Source: Ananas comosus (taxonomy: Eukaryota > Streptophyta > Magnoliopsida > Poales > Bromeliaceae). From it: 64,000 nucleotides of DNA. The position numbers were made by a program, and so were the translations under genes. The stretch covers positions 3,331,225 through 3,395,224 of the forward strand of contig NC_033641.1 of assembly GCF_001540865.1 (NCBI RefSeq), given 5' to 3'. The notes beneath the pieces were generated by a model. That model was not told the DNA's origin. It saw only the letters and a list, made by a program, of their open reading frames with translations, and ran no database searches. The stretch's first letter is position 1; each line of letters opens with the position of its first letter. Below, in pieces: positions 46,137 through 58,024 of the stretch.

Positions 46137-46475
46137 GGGACCGGTCCCTGGCGGTGGGGACCGGTTCCCGTAGCTGAGGTTGCGGCGGACAGCCGACGCA
46201 ACCGATCCCCTGGCCAGAGGGACCGGTTCTCGTAAGCGCAACCAGGCAGAAGGCTCACGGGGACCGATCCCTCATCGGGAGGACCGGTCTCCAGGGAACC
46301 GATCTCTCGGGCAGGGACCGGTTCTCGTACGCATGTTGCGGGGGATTGCTCTCGGGGACCGGTCCTCCCGTTGAGGGACCAGTCCCTCCGCGCGAAAAAT
46401 GCCCAGTTAGGGCAGGTTGAGAGAGGTAAAGTTGAGGGACTTATTGGCATATTGTTGCAATTGAGGGGTTAAGAG
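46137..46475 (+). promoter_or_regulatory. GGGACCGGTCCC cluster in the nested family-B LTR
   Basis: About nine copies of GGGACCGGTCCC or near variants lie between 46137 and 46387. A degraded TATA-like TTAAGAG starts at 46469, 82 bp after the last copy, followed by a long CT-rich leader. Confidence 0.5.
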
Positions 46476-47479
46476 AGGATTTCTCTCTCTCTTTCTCTCA
46501 TTCCCTCACTTCCCCTACCCGCTCTCTCTCTCTCTCTCTCTTGACGTGAAGAAGAATGAGAAGAAGAAGAAGGGAGAAGGAGAAGAAAAAGAAGATGGAG
46601 GGGAACTTGATGAAGATCACCATCACCACCCTCTCCTCTTCCTCTTCCTTCCATTGGAGCTAGCCTAGAGGTAAGCTTCTCAACCCTAATGGTAGAAACC
46701 TAGGGTTTTGAGTTTCTAGCTTTGTAAATGAGGTCAAATGGACCTCTAGCACCCTTAATGGTGGATTAATGCTAGAATCTAGAGTTTTGTTGGTGGGTTT
46801 TGCTATAGTGCAAACCTAGGGCTCCAAATTGGAAATTTTGTAAAATGATGGGATTGATCTCATTTGAGGGTATCTCAACCTAATTGCTAGGTATTTAAAC
46901 GCGTGGGAAGCGACGGATTGAGCATTCGTCGAGCGGGTGTAAGGATACCGGCAAAATAAGGCCGAGCGAGCTTCGTTTCGACCAAGAGGGCCGAGGAGGC
47001 ATCCATAAATCGCGGGATCAGATTCCGAATATCGTAGCAAGAAATCGAAGACCTTTAATTTTCGGATCGCGGATCGTAGGTCGTTCGGTTGTCGCGCGTG
47101 AGTTTGGTCGAGCCGAGCGGCGGGCGCCGCGGGCGGCCGATTGCAAGTGACTACGAGCAATCGGAGAGTAAGTAAAGGTGGGTTGTGTTTACCGAAGCGA
47201 CTAGGTTGCCCCGCATGTCAAAGCGGAATATAAATTCTTGTTGATACATATGTATGTGCATATGGGCATGTTAGCATTATGTAAATATATGCTAGTGGAT
47301 AGATGCATGCAAATGTTTATATGCTTGTAGAATATATGCTAGGAGAGGTATGATAACATAGTAAGCATAATGTAAAGAATGCATGTCAATGACATAAATG
47401 CTAGATGATGCATGTAGTTGATGCTAAATATATGTATGTGAACTGTAGAATACTCGATATGACAAATAGGATGTCAAGT

Positions 47480-47795
47480 AGATCGAGTGGCATTAACCTA
47501 GTGTTAATAAACATAGGTCGGGCAAAGATGACATCGAACCTAGTGTTGATAAACATAGGTCGGGTATGAACCTAGTGTTGTTGAACCTAGGGTCAATCAT
47601 GAGTGGCATCTAACCTAGTGCTAAAGAACATAGGTTGAGAACGAACCTAGAGTTATCTAAACCTAGGTATGAGGCATTAACCTAGTGTCGTGAACATAGG
47701 TTGTGAACTGGACCTAGAGTTAAAGTAAACCTAGGTTATGTGATTGAGGTATTAAACCTAGAGTCAGTTAGACCTAGGATGGAAAGTGCATTGGA
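47480..47795. repeat. Diverged minisatellite, CCTAG-containing units
   Basis: About ten imperfect units of roughly 30-40 bases, each with AACCTAGTGTT or AACCTAGAGTT followed by ACATAGGT or ACCTAGGT, so each unit is itself partly palindromic. Confidence 0.75.
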
Positions 47796-47894
47796 CCTGG
47801 TTATGTTGATAATATAAGGTTTGAGACCAACCCTTGAGTTATGTGAAGTGGATTTCGGAATCCCTAGACTTGTGAACTCAATAATTCTTGGACC

Positions 47895-48050
47895 GCGGGT
47901 GTATGTGGCATGTTCCTCTCCTACCGGAAGAACTTTGAGTATTGTGATTGCGCAAGAACAAAGAGCGCTAGGGTGTATGCGGCATGTTCCTCTCCCTATC
48001 GGGGATCTTGGCTATGGGTGTATGTGGCATGTTCCTTTCCCACTGGCGGA
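47895..48050. repeat. Short direct repeats, GGCATGTTCCTCTCC units
   Basis: Three copies of GTATGTGGCATGTTCC followed by YTCTCC-like sequence, 47-72 bases apart. Confidence 0.7.
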
Positions 48051-50148
48051 TCCCTGACCACGGTGCATGGACCTTTGGGCAGACCATTGGGCGATGTGGT
48101 TCTTGGCTTGCAGGCTGAGGTGCATGTGACAGGGTCCTTCACCTTGAGCCGAGCAGAGTGCGGATTATCCGCAGTTGATTGACTCGAGGCCGAGTCAGGT
48201 GGCTAGATGGAATAAGGTAGATAGAACCTTGAGGGCTAGTGGTAAATGTGATAAATCTAAGGTAATAGAGACCTTAGAAGCAGGTGGGACTTGAGTTGTG
48301 AACCTAAGGTAGTAGAAACCTTAGAGTTGGATGACATGAACTAAAGTTAGCAAGATTGAATGTAGAATCAATAGATCTACTAGTTGTTGCATATATATTC
48401 ATGTTGCATATAGCATGGCATTGTTGCAGTTGTGAGGCAAAGCATGGTAATGTTAGTTGCATATTTAAGATATATATATCTATCTGCTTATTAGACTAAC
48501 ATGTGTTTGCCTCCTTTGGACTTGTTGGTCGAGCTCTTCCCTTGGGTCGCCGTACCGACTGAGAACCATGGAGTTGGTTCTCACTCCACGTTGTTTTGGG
48601 GTGTTGCAGGTACACACGTGAGCGGCGCGGCGGCGCGAGATAAAGGCGTAGTTCCTTGATAGCGCCCTACGCCAGAGACTAGAGATAGCAGTACCCCGTG
48701 TCGGCATAGCCTAGGGGTATAGGGAAAGGAAAGAACAAGAATGTATCAAACTTGTAATAAATTTGTAATAATTAGATTGTAATTTGGAAGTTGAATGTGA
48801 AAGAAACTGCGATGTAAAAAAATGTAAGCTGGTGAATGCTTGTAATAACTTAGTTGTTTATGTTTTTGATACTTCCTTATGCAATCTATACTTGATTTCT
48901 GTTTCTGGTTGGAATATCGTGAATTGTATTAATTGCGACTCCTAGGATGTACAGGAAAAACTCTGTCCGTTCGGCGGTCTGTCGGTGTGCTCGAATTCGA
49001 CCAAATAGGCGGGTGTTGGGGCGTGACAGCTCCGGAGTCGGGCTTAGTGCTTTTGCGTTGATGTCGTAGAGTCCTGGTTGGACTTGCTCTCCACCAATAA
49101 CCCAGTGTGGTGGTTGGTGTAGCTTCGACAGGCGAGACGGGTGTGTTCATAGTCTTTAGTGAGATTGGGTCAGAGACTGCATCTTGCTTATATCTACAGA
49201 TAGCTAGTGTTGGTTAGCGATAGTATAGTGGCATGTAGCTGTAGAGTTTTTTCAGCTTTCTTTACTATCCTTGAGCATACTTTCTGTAGACTTAGTGGGT
49301 GAGCCGTTGAGGTTGGTAGTGGTACCCACTAAAGACTACTTCTTTTTGCAATAGTTCTCACACCCAGTTATTGATCCCTTTTTGCAGAGTCTTCGTCTAC
49401 GGCTGCTGCTGTTGCTGATTTTGATCGTGGAAAGGGAGTCGCGAGTTAGATCCCTTCCAGATTTGCTGCAGTACTAGAGGAGTACCTCCCACAGGTAGTT
49501 TTGGGTCATTTTTGTACTTTTGGTTGTTGTCTGAGTGCTCGCTGGAGTGAGTAGTGTTGTAGACCTTTTATATGTATTGGAACCCCTCGAGGTTTTATTT
49601 ATATATATGCTTTTCAGTTTAGCAGCTCTCTACCGTGTGGTTGTAGCTTGGTTGGTTTACAAGTACAGCTATTGCTTCGTATACAGAAAAAATTTCTATG
49701 TATACGGCGGGTCTGTTGGCGTACCCAGGGAAACGTGTTATCCGGGGCGTGACATCTTCATTCTTATATAATTTTTTTTTCTTTATTTTTTTCTTCTTCC
49801 TCTTCTATAATTTTTTTTTTGTTACGCCTCTCCGCCAACGGTCACGACGCCGGCGACGACGCCGCTAAAGATCCCCGCTCCGAGTGCGGCACCCCCGGTG
49901 ACCTTCGCGGCGCCGATGTCAGCGGAGAGGCGTCGTCGTTGGAGGCGGCGGAGGAGGCGAAGGAAGAGGGAGAGGGAAAGGGCGAGAAGGGCGAGAGAGG
50001 GTGAGATAGGCGTCGTCGTCGGAGGCTGCGAAGAAGGGTCGGAAAGGGAAAAAAAAAAGTCGCAGCGCGGCCTCGGTGGGGTCGGAGGCAAGGAAGGCGG
50101 GGGAGTGCACGACGAGGGTAAGGATGTGCTGGACAAAACCGAAGCGGA

Positions 50149-50196
50149 CCGCCTCCGCCTCCGCCTCCGTCTCCGTCTCCGCCTTTGCCTCCGCCG
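50149..50196. repeat. (CTCCGC)n hexanucleotide repeat
   Basis: Seven to eight units of CTCCGC or CTCCGT just outside the right arm of the palindrome. The left side has no counterpart. Confidence 0.85.
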
Positions 50197-50199
50197 CTC

Positions 50200-51284
50200 T
50201 CTGGGAAGAGAAAAAAAAAAAGAACGAGAGAAAAAAAAAGAGGAGAGAGAAAAAGGTACAAGGATATTTTGGTCAGTTTGCTAAAAAATCGGACCGAATC
50301 TGCAAAAACGAAAAAGATGGCCCACTTTTGCAAAAGCCCAAAACTAGTGGATTTTTTATGCAAATTGGCCATTATTATTTTAGTCAGCTTTAAAAAGTAG
50401 TGTAGTTTAACTATAAAAAAATAATTTTTTTTTGAAGGCTTACAAATCTTATGCGTTTGGTTCGGATACAAGTAAAAACTGCTTATTTCAGAGATAGATA
50501 CAAGTTCAAGTATAAGTAGGAACGAGACAAATTTTATATTTGGATGAAAATTGGGTAGTTTCTAAGAATAAGATAAATAGTGTTTGAATGGTTAGATGGG
50601 AAGAAAGGGAATAAGAGTTATAATTTTAAATTAAAATTATTTTATCTAATTAATTAATATTAAAATATTACTTAAAAATAATTTAATAAATTAATAAATT
50701 TATTAGCTACGAATATTATATAAGATAATAAAAACATATTAATTAATTAATTAAATATAAAAAATAATTTAACTTTTTAATTAGTTAGTAAATTATTTTA
50801 CCTAGATAACCAGTAACAAAAAAATTAATTAGATTAATAGAAATATTATTAGTTTATGGATAAATACTTTAACTTATTAATAATTAATTATAAATAATAA
50901 ATAAATAAATTATTTTATTATTTAAGTAATAAATAATAGTTTGAATATATTAATTAGGTTAATTAATGATTTAATACTATAATTAAAGTTAAATTTAAAC
51001 TTTAATTAACCTTGTTCCTATCTCGGAACAAACTTGTTCCAAGAAAAAAAATGAAAAATGATGAAACAATAGTTCTAGCCTTATACCAACGTATTTTAAA
51101 AATTTAAAAATTTCTGTTCTCGAGTACTAAATACAGTGTTTGAAAATAAAAGGTGGAATAAGGAGGGCTTTTTTATAAAATGATCTTCTACAAACTCGAA
51201 ATTGGCAAAATGATCTTGTCAAAATTTTATTTGTTAAATTAGTCCTCCTTTCGCCACATGGGGGCCACGTTAGGGATTTTTTAC
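50200..51284. other. AT-rich non-coding stretch upstream of the LysRS gene
   Basis: 50200-50440 is purine-rich and looks like the continuation of the foldback or Mutator-type element. 50450-51110 is very AT-rich with TAATTAAT runs and may be an old MITE, but its ends do not pair convincingly. No gene is seen. Confidence 0.35.
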
Positions 51285-51311
51285 AAAGACGGTGAATTGT
51301 TCACCGTCTTT
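51285..51311. repeat. Perfect 12-bp inverted repeat with 3-base loop
   Basis: AAAGACGGTGAA, then TTG, then TTCACCGTCTTT. A partial third copy (GAAGATGGTGAAC) follows about 20 bases later. It is 330 bp upstream of the LysRS start. Confidence 0.8.
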
Positions 51312-51640
51312 ATAAAATTTATTGTGAAGATGGTGAACTATTAGTATAAATTTTTATTCTGTGCACACGCTAAATTTTTTTATAGGTACCGCATGATATA
51401 ATTATGCTACGTTTTATTTTTAGTGTATCCAAACGAGTTAAACTTAAACCCCTCTCCAATCCTGTTCGCTCTTGTTTCTCTTCCCCTCGTCCCCTCTGTT
51501 TCTGTCCACACCCCCTTTCGCTCCCAGCTTCACCTCAAGTGCTCAAATCTGTCGTCAATGAACTACTGATCCGAGCTATTATCATCCTCATCGCCGTCCA
51601 GATCGTAAATCATCGTCGTTGGCTACGATTCATCCGCATG

Positions 51641-51883
51641 ATGGACGCCCTCAGAGTGTGGAGGGCTTCTTCCCACCTTATCGGATTCGCCTCCATGGCT
51701 GCCGCCGCCGCCGTCCCCACCGCCTCCAGGACCAGATTCAGATTCCACCAAATCAGGTGCTGCTCCTCCGCCGCCGCCGCTCCAGCCGCTGCCACTCCAG
51801 CCCCTGCGACGTCGGACCGCCGCCGCCGGAGTCCCTCCTCCACGTCCGACCGCGAGTCCGTCCGCGCCATTCGGCTCAAGAAG
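51641..51883 (+). CDS. Organellar lysyl-tRNA synthetase, first coding exon only
   Basis: The exon encodes 81 residues starting MDALRVWRASSHLIG and ending STSDRESVRAIRLKK. Plant chloroplast/mitochondrial lysine-tRNA ligases start with a similar M-E/D-A-L-x-V-W, an Ala/Ser/Arg-rich targeting peptide and STSDREAIRSIRLKK, directly before the anticodon-binding domain. So this is the transit peptide plus the start of the mature protein. The enzyme charges organellar tRNA-Lys. An upstream in-frame ATG at 51404 would add residues not seen in the family; the chosen start fits better. The exon ends AAG/GCCAGT, implying a GC-type donor or a mutated GT. No downstream exon is found before 64000; the copia nest from 52197 sits where intron 1 would be. 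The gene is either very long or broken. Confidence 0.7.
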
Positions 51884-52196
51884 GCCAGTCTTTGCTTTTC
51901 TTAATTAGAACTTTCTTCCTTCGTTGTCTTGATTTGTGGGTAAAAATGTTCCTGTCAACTTCTGTTGTTAACCTGCACATGGTTTGTGTTGATGATTGTG
52001 GTAAAATTTACTTCTCTCTCTTGCTTCTTTTACATTCTCTGATTTCAAAAGTTGGAGTCAAAAGGTGGAGAGCTGTGGGAGCGAAAACAAGACGGCATAG
52101 TAAGGACATAAATGCTGTATTGGGTTTTGATTACTAGAATCCAAGTAAAACACAAAATAATGTAAAGTGATTCAAAATATGCTCGTAAATGACCAA
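51884..52196 (+). other. Start of LysRS intron 1 (inferred), no exon seen
   Basis: T-rich sequence typical of a plant intron. An open frame continues but has no similarity to the conserved continuation of LysRS. Confidence 0.4.
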
Positions 52197-52734
52197 TGCA
52201 GAATGCAGCGGAAGTACTCGTTCGTACCTTTGCGGAAGCGACTCGCGCTAGAACGTGAGAAGCCTAGATCGTAGAGATTGATTCACGTGTTCTCGGATCG
52301 TCCACGAAGGTCTTCTAACCCTCCAAACCCGCAGTAGATCGAACTACAGACGAGCACGACCTCTAATCCACCGTTCAAGACCCTCTAAAACAATAGGTTA
52401 ATGGAGTATGTGGTTTCTCTCTCTCTCACAAGATGGCTCACAAATTACTCACGAATTTATGAGTATTTTGTCTCTATTTTTCTGTATTATTTCTTGTTAT
52501 TTCTTATGAGAGATAGCCCGTATATTTATATAAGGGATCATAAAATCTTAATAGGGAAGCAAAAAATTAGGCCTAATCGGTTTATGATTGTTATCCTAAT
52601 ATGGCTAGAATATATATCTAATTAGCTTTTCAATTTACAATCGGGATTAATCCTAGTCCAATTAGACAATAAAATAATCGTCGAATCGAGCCCGATCATG
52701 GGCGCACCCGATTCGGTTTAACCGAATGCCAATA
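52197..52734 (-). repeat. 3' LTR of the second copia element
   Basis: Starts TGCAGAATGCAGCGG and ends CCGAATGCCAATA; it pairs with 62683-63218 over its whole length. Confidence 0.85.
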
Positions 52735-53660
52735 TCTCCTATTTGCACCTGACGGGATCGATACCATTGTAACCAGTTCCTCAACATTACACCACTATTG
52801 ATTCCATTCATACAGGGAAATGAACAGTGCGACCGCCAAGTCAACCTGCATTTTGGGATCTCTATATTAGAAATCGCATACGACTAGCATAGATACATCA
52901 ACCATCAAAAGAGAATATTAGACTCGTGATGCGCTAGACCATTGGATTATAATAGATTCAACATCTCTAATCCCTCAAAGAGCCATGCTAACCTCTATTG
53001 TGCACGTTATGACACTATACTCATAATTGTCTCGCTATGCTGAAGTGACATAACCTGTCGATAATTAGTCAAAGTGTCTTAATGTAATTCAACTCGCCTT
53101 CCTTGAGCCTTCATGCCACCGAGTTGAGAACTAATTGCTTTCCCAGCAATGTCTCGTAAAGCCACATCACTCATAGCCGTAGGAAATATGCCAAAGTAGC
53201 AACATCAATTCTTTTACTTAATGACATAGTCAAAAGTCACTAAGGGCATCTAACATATATAAGATATCGCTTCAAAATGATGTCCATAAGAACTCACATG
53301 TTGAGGAAGCATGGATCCATTCACTCATCTTATTCATTTGGTCGCCTAGCACATGTAGTATGAAATACATGTTATGACAGAGAAACTTAATGAGCGTATG
53401 TCTTTCTCAATGTCATAGGATCTTAGCTTAGTCACTCCTGGAGTGTCTAGCCTGAGTCCTCCATTTGCTCGCTATCTCAAGCGCCAAACGGTGAGCTCAT
53501 ATCCTGCTCTTAATGTACAGGCCATACAAATCGTGGGACTATTCCTATGCGTTTTTGCTTATGACCTCATCTTGGTGCCAACCAAGACGGCTTTCATTAA
53601 TGCCTCAATTTTCGCTCGCTCTCTACAGTGCCGAAAAGAATGATTGACCGTTTGAGAGGA
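52735..53660. other. Copia 3' internal non-coding region
   Basis: It lies between the RT remnant and the 3' LTR. It contains many stops in all frames and no recognisable RNase H. The purine stretch AGGTGCAAATAGGAGA (minus strand) next to the LTR may be the polypurine tract. Confidence 0.45.
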
Positions 53661-54822
53661 CTAATCAGCCTGCGGCATACTTTCAATCCGTTCTACAACA
53701 ATATAGAATATATATGTACGTGAGCTAATCTTAATTGCCTTCCAGTGGTCCAATCCCAGATTGGACTGAAAACGGCTAACCAGGCTCACAACATAGCATA
53801 TATCACGCTGAGTACGCATCATAGCATACATCAGGCTCCCGATCACACTAGCATATGGAATTCGATTCATCTTATTTTTCACTTCAGGAGTTTTAGGGCA
53901 TTGTTTAAGGTTTAGATTCTCACCTTTAGTAATAGTAGTGCCAATGGGTTTGCAATTGTGCATCTGAAATCGTTCAAAAACTTTTTTTAGATTAGTCTCT
54001 TGAGACAAATCTAAAAGTTTCTTTGAACGATCTCGTAGGATCTTGACTTCGAGCATATAATTCGCTTCACCCATGTCCTTTATCTCAAAATTGGAAGACA
54101 ACCACATCTGAGTGGCGACAATCATCTTCTTATCATTCCCAGCCAATAGGAAGTCATCAAAATGTAAAGAAAGGATTAGAAAAATATCTTTTGGACCGTT
54201 TAACATACACAGCGATCTATTTCAATCATCGTAAACCCATCTTCAGTGATAGCTTGATGAAATCGAATGTACTACTTCTAGATGACTACTTCAATCTATA
54301 GATGGATCGTCGAAGCTTGCAAACTTTATGCTCCTCACCCTCTACAACGAAGCCAGTAGGCTGATCTATATAGATCTCCTCATCCAATTTTCTATTGAGA
54401 AATGCAGTTTTAACGTCCATTTGGTAAAGTTCCAAATCCAAATACGCGATAATGGCCAAAATTAAGCAGATCGAAGCAAACCTTACAACAGGAGAGAAGG
54501 TTTCCTTGTAATCAACACCTTCTCGTTGGGTAAAGCCTTTTGCTATCAGGCGAGCCTTATACCTATCGATTGAACCGTTTGTCTTGCGTTTAACCTTGAG
54601 AACCCATTTCTTTTCAATAGTTTTGCGCCCTAACGGTAAGTCAATCAAGTCCCAGACATGATTTGACTTTATCGATTCTATTTTCTCCACCATTGCATCC
54701 AACCATTCCTTACGAGTAGGTGATGAGAGAGCCCCTTGGAAAGACCTAGGCTCATTATCATCATGTGCAGCAACCATGAAAGCTTTTCCCTCAATCTCAA
54801 AATGACGACGGGGAACACCCAC
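53661..54822 (-). pseudogene. Copia reverse transcriptase remnant
   Basis: Two frames make up one RT. 54286-54822 has KKWVLKVKRK, ARLIAKGFTQREGVDYKETF and MDVKTAFLNRKLDEEIYI. 53661-54206 continues after a frame break with LSLHFDDFLLAGNDK, where the YVDD active site has become HFDD, and later IGSLMYAMMRTQRDICYV. RNase H is not recognisable. The upstream end (54825-54877) still reads as a pol linker but stops at the solo LTR. Confidence 0.85.
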
Positions 54823-57800
54823 ACATGTACTCCTACGAAGTTGAGGCTCCTATTCTAAAGGTAAGTCGCTTCCACTATGTCATGCCCTGGACTTCAGCGG
54901 AAGTTCGCAGTAACGTGCACAGACCCGCCGTGTACACCAAACAACCACAATATACACCGGGCGTCTATAAAGAGAATGAACAATATAGTAAAAAGATCAT
55001 AACTTAACTAAGTAATCAGAGCACAACTAAAAGTTTAAACTTATACAACCCAAAACTTTATACAATGTAAAAGCAAAGTACATTCTACATAAGTCCAAGA
55101 TATAATACTGAACTAAATCAAAATAAACTGGTAGAGGTTCATTTATTTAACATCGAGAAGGCTCTAGCTAACTGCTGACCCCTCTCCAGGAACCCTAGCC
55201 TTTTCCGCTGTGGAAGGCTCTGTATAAAACAACCAACAAAAGGGCATGAGAACTATTAAACAATAGTTCCCAGTGGATAAGCCGCTGAGAGTGGTGAAGT
55301 ACACCACTAGACCAACTGTGGCATTTGTAAACAATAATAGATAAGCAAGTAAATGCAACAGGTACTGAAGCAAATCAATCATGGTATTCTTCTCAAGATA
55401 TGTTTATTAATCTGTTTTATGTACTAGTTCATCATGACAAGTTTTACCAATTAGGCAAATTGACAGTTTAACTAGCTATATGTCAGACCGTATACAAAAT
55501 ATCCTTATTATCAATGAGCTATCTGATGACATCATGTAGTTAATTTCCTACACTAGCAAGAGTGTAAACATACTGTCACTATACTACTAACTAATCAGGA
55601 TGTCAACCTTTTAGTATGTTCATTACTAAGTTTTCTCGACTAATGACATAAAGTATCCTTACTACTATGTCTGTCTAAGGTTAAAGTAATTCATAATAAC
55701 CCAATTCACAAGAGACTTACACAGGATAAAGTCCCAGCCGCGCCGTGCCTAATGGCCCCGTGGAAGTCAACACTACTCACAACAATCCACTTCGGGGCTC
55801 AAATCGTACATAAGCGAGCAATCTGTCGCTAGGCTAACTCCGGAGTGCCGGCTTGGAGGGCGTGACCCCCACAAGCGTGTGCGAATGAGTACAATGGTAT
55901 GCAAGCATAATCCATAGCATAGGTATCACAATTTCATCATGTCTCTGGCATGGAATCTCAACTCGACGCAAGGTCGACATTGTAGTACCAGATCGTAAGC
56001 CACTATCAACTACTTGTTGACATAATTCTACCAATAGCTAGTATACTTAAACAAGTATATTCTTTACATCATAATGGGCTATACCCATACATACTCACAT
56101 AGAGTCCTCTCACTACTCCCTATATATAAGGAAAGTGGTTTACTAAGGTTATACTCAATGACTCATTCTAGGTTCATACGACTCATGGCACATATTCTAA
56201 AGTTCCACATAAGCCTCTGCTACTTGGAGTAAATAAGTCACATGCAGGTATTTTTGCTTGATTATACAAGTATACATCATGGTTATTCTAGTCATTCCAC
56301 TGGATTATATTTAACAGTGTACATTCATGTTAGGTCATAATGCCAAGTTCTGATCACTTAACTAGATCATATTCAAAACACAAAGTTCATGCTAGTTTTA
56401 TAAGTTGAAAACAATAACCTATTGGTCAACACAAGTATGTGAAACATTGTCCAATATACTCTTACATGATTCCACATGAATGTATGCATAACCTCATTAT
56501 ATAAGATAGACTGAGAGTTCAAGCACTATGTCTACAACATAGAATTGCATAATTTCATCTCAAGTACATCATTCCCTCGTTGTCCAATAGAGCTAAATGT
56601 TACTTCCTGGTTTTACAATTCCTCCCCTTTTGAACGATGTCCTGCTTAACTTGTTTGTACACACTACTAATCTCATGAATGCATGGTAATAGAGCAATTG
56701 ATCTACGTGAAAGAGGCAATTTCATAGTTCTTCCTCTATTGCATAGAGGTGCTATTGTATCCAATATGATATGCACATTGATGCATGTCTCAATTCTCTC
56801 AAATACACATATGTTCACATAAATATGCAATGACTTCAACTTATAATGTCAAAGGAGACAGAGAGAGAATTCACCCATTTCGGGAAGGTCAGACCCACAT
56901 AATTGTTGTCGGCTCTCGTCAATTCTGCAAGCGAAGGTGTTCTCTAGTTTCCAATTGCTTCAATTAGAATCTGCACTTGAACTTACTTCGAATCGGATTG
57001 GAACACTTAAAACCAACTTTTAAGAATCACCAAAACTTCGTTCCAAGTGATCCGAAGCCTCCAAACATCCTAACAATTACTCAGAATTCAGCTAAGAGCT
57101 TAACTCGCACTTCTCTATATTATAGTTAATATAGACATCTCATTTAGGTAGAATTATTCCTGATATGAAATCCAATCTTGATTCCTCGCCAAATCAGGTT
57201 AGAACACCCAAATCTAACCTTTCGGAAGTTACAAACTTCAATTCAAAGTAGCCCTACTTCCTGCAGCAAATCTGCTGTAAGTCTCAAAACCGCATCAACA
57301 CCCCTATAAATATACATAAAAGAAACTAGAATCTCACCTAAGTTTAGACCAAAGCTAAACCTTCACTTCCACGCAGATTGAAGCACTCCAAATTAGCTCA
57401 CGATAGTCACCAAATTCAGCTCAAAGGAGTCTAATCCCTGGCTGCAAGCCTGCTGTGGTTTAGCATCAAAATGGCATCAAAATTACTACCAAGACATCTA
57501 ACTAGAAAGCTAGTTGGTAGTATACCTTCCAATAACTTCAACTGAGCTTTTCCCCTGGATTAGAGTTGCAAAACCACCGTAAACTTCCTTCCATAGCTGT
57601 TGGTAGCATCTCCCAAACCAGCTGCTATCAAAGCAACTAAAACATGCTCACATCACTACTAACCACTCAAACTTAGTAGCTAGTTGAATCACTTACCTCA
57701 CAAGACTTTAACTCAGCTTCTCTCTGAGTTTAGGCTGCGAAAAGCCTCCAGAGCTTCTCCCTCAGTCCTTCTATAACAGCTTCGAAGCTTCCTAACCAGC

Positions 57801-58024
57801 AAGTATCAAGAGAGGCGAAGGATTAAAGCTAAATCACTAGATTTCCCTTTTACATGAGAGAAAACCTAGAGAGAGAAAGAGGAAAGGCCCTTCCCTGTTT
57901 TCTCCACCTCAGAAGTGATAAGGATCAGCTAGGGCTCGAGCTGGGAGATTTAGGATAAGTTTGGGAAGTAAAAAGACCAAAATCACATTGCTGCCACCCA
58001 GCAGTCTGTGCTGGGTACCGGTAC

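Larger units (their letters stand above)
45963..49028 (+). mobile_element. Family-B gypsy solo LTR, nested
   Basis: TGTAAGGAAGTGAATTC...GGGGCGTGACA, 3066 bp, with flanks GCTCA (45958-45962) and GCTCC (49029-49033), a 5-bp duplication with one mismatch. The uninterrupted site is visible in the family-A LTR at 29260. It is longer than the copy at 31746 because of internal tandem repeats at 47480-48060. It has no coding region. Confidence 0.88.
44760..49754 (+). mobile_element. Family-A gypsy solo LTR inside the palindrome
   Basis: TGTAGTATCCC...GGGGCGTGACA with a perfect 5-bp duplication TCTTC (44755-44759 and 49755-49759). It is itself split by a family-B solo LTR; its net length is about 1.9 kb. 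No internal domains are attached. Confidence 0.9.
43882..50093. repeat. Foldback palindrome, about 1.2 kb, split by a solo LTR
   Basis: The left arm is 43882 to about 44474. The right arm is about 44480-44759 plus 49755-50093. The arms are inverted copies over about 600 bases each: the outermost CCTCGCCTCCGACCCC pairs with GGGGTCGGAGGCAAGG, and the centre has GCCGAGCTCGAG against CTCGAGCTCGGC. The inner 300 bases look well above 90 percent identical and the outer GC-rich part lower. Arms contain GC-rich, gene-like sequence near the outside and AT-rich sequence with repeated TTGCACT/TTACACT steps inside. It could be a foldback transposon or a long-TIR Mutator-type element with a captured gene piece. 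No transposase is seen and no target duplication could be fixed. Confidence 0.8.

Noticed and set aside
49822..50471. Open frames of about 100-210 residues across the right arm of the palindrome
   Set aside because: They arise from Ser/Arg/Leu-rich translation of GC-rich and CT-rich repeats, exist on both strands and in the mirrored arm, and have no recognisable domain.
50450..51110. Possible AT-rich MITE beginning ATGCGTTTGGT
   Set aside because: The proposed right end pairs only weakly with the left and no target duplication could be set.
51404..51640. An upstream ATG as LysRS start
   Set aside because: It adds 79 residues with no family counterpart, while the ATG at 51641 gives the family-like MDALRVW start.
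52180..52200. Left flank of the second copia LTR resembles a primer site, hinting at tandem elements
   Set aside because: GCTC...ACCAA similarity is short and gapped; could be chance.
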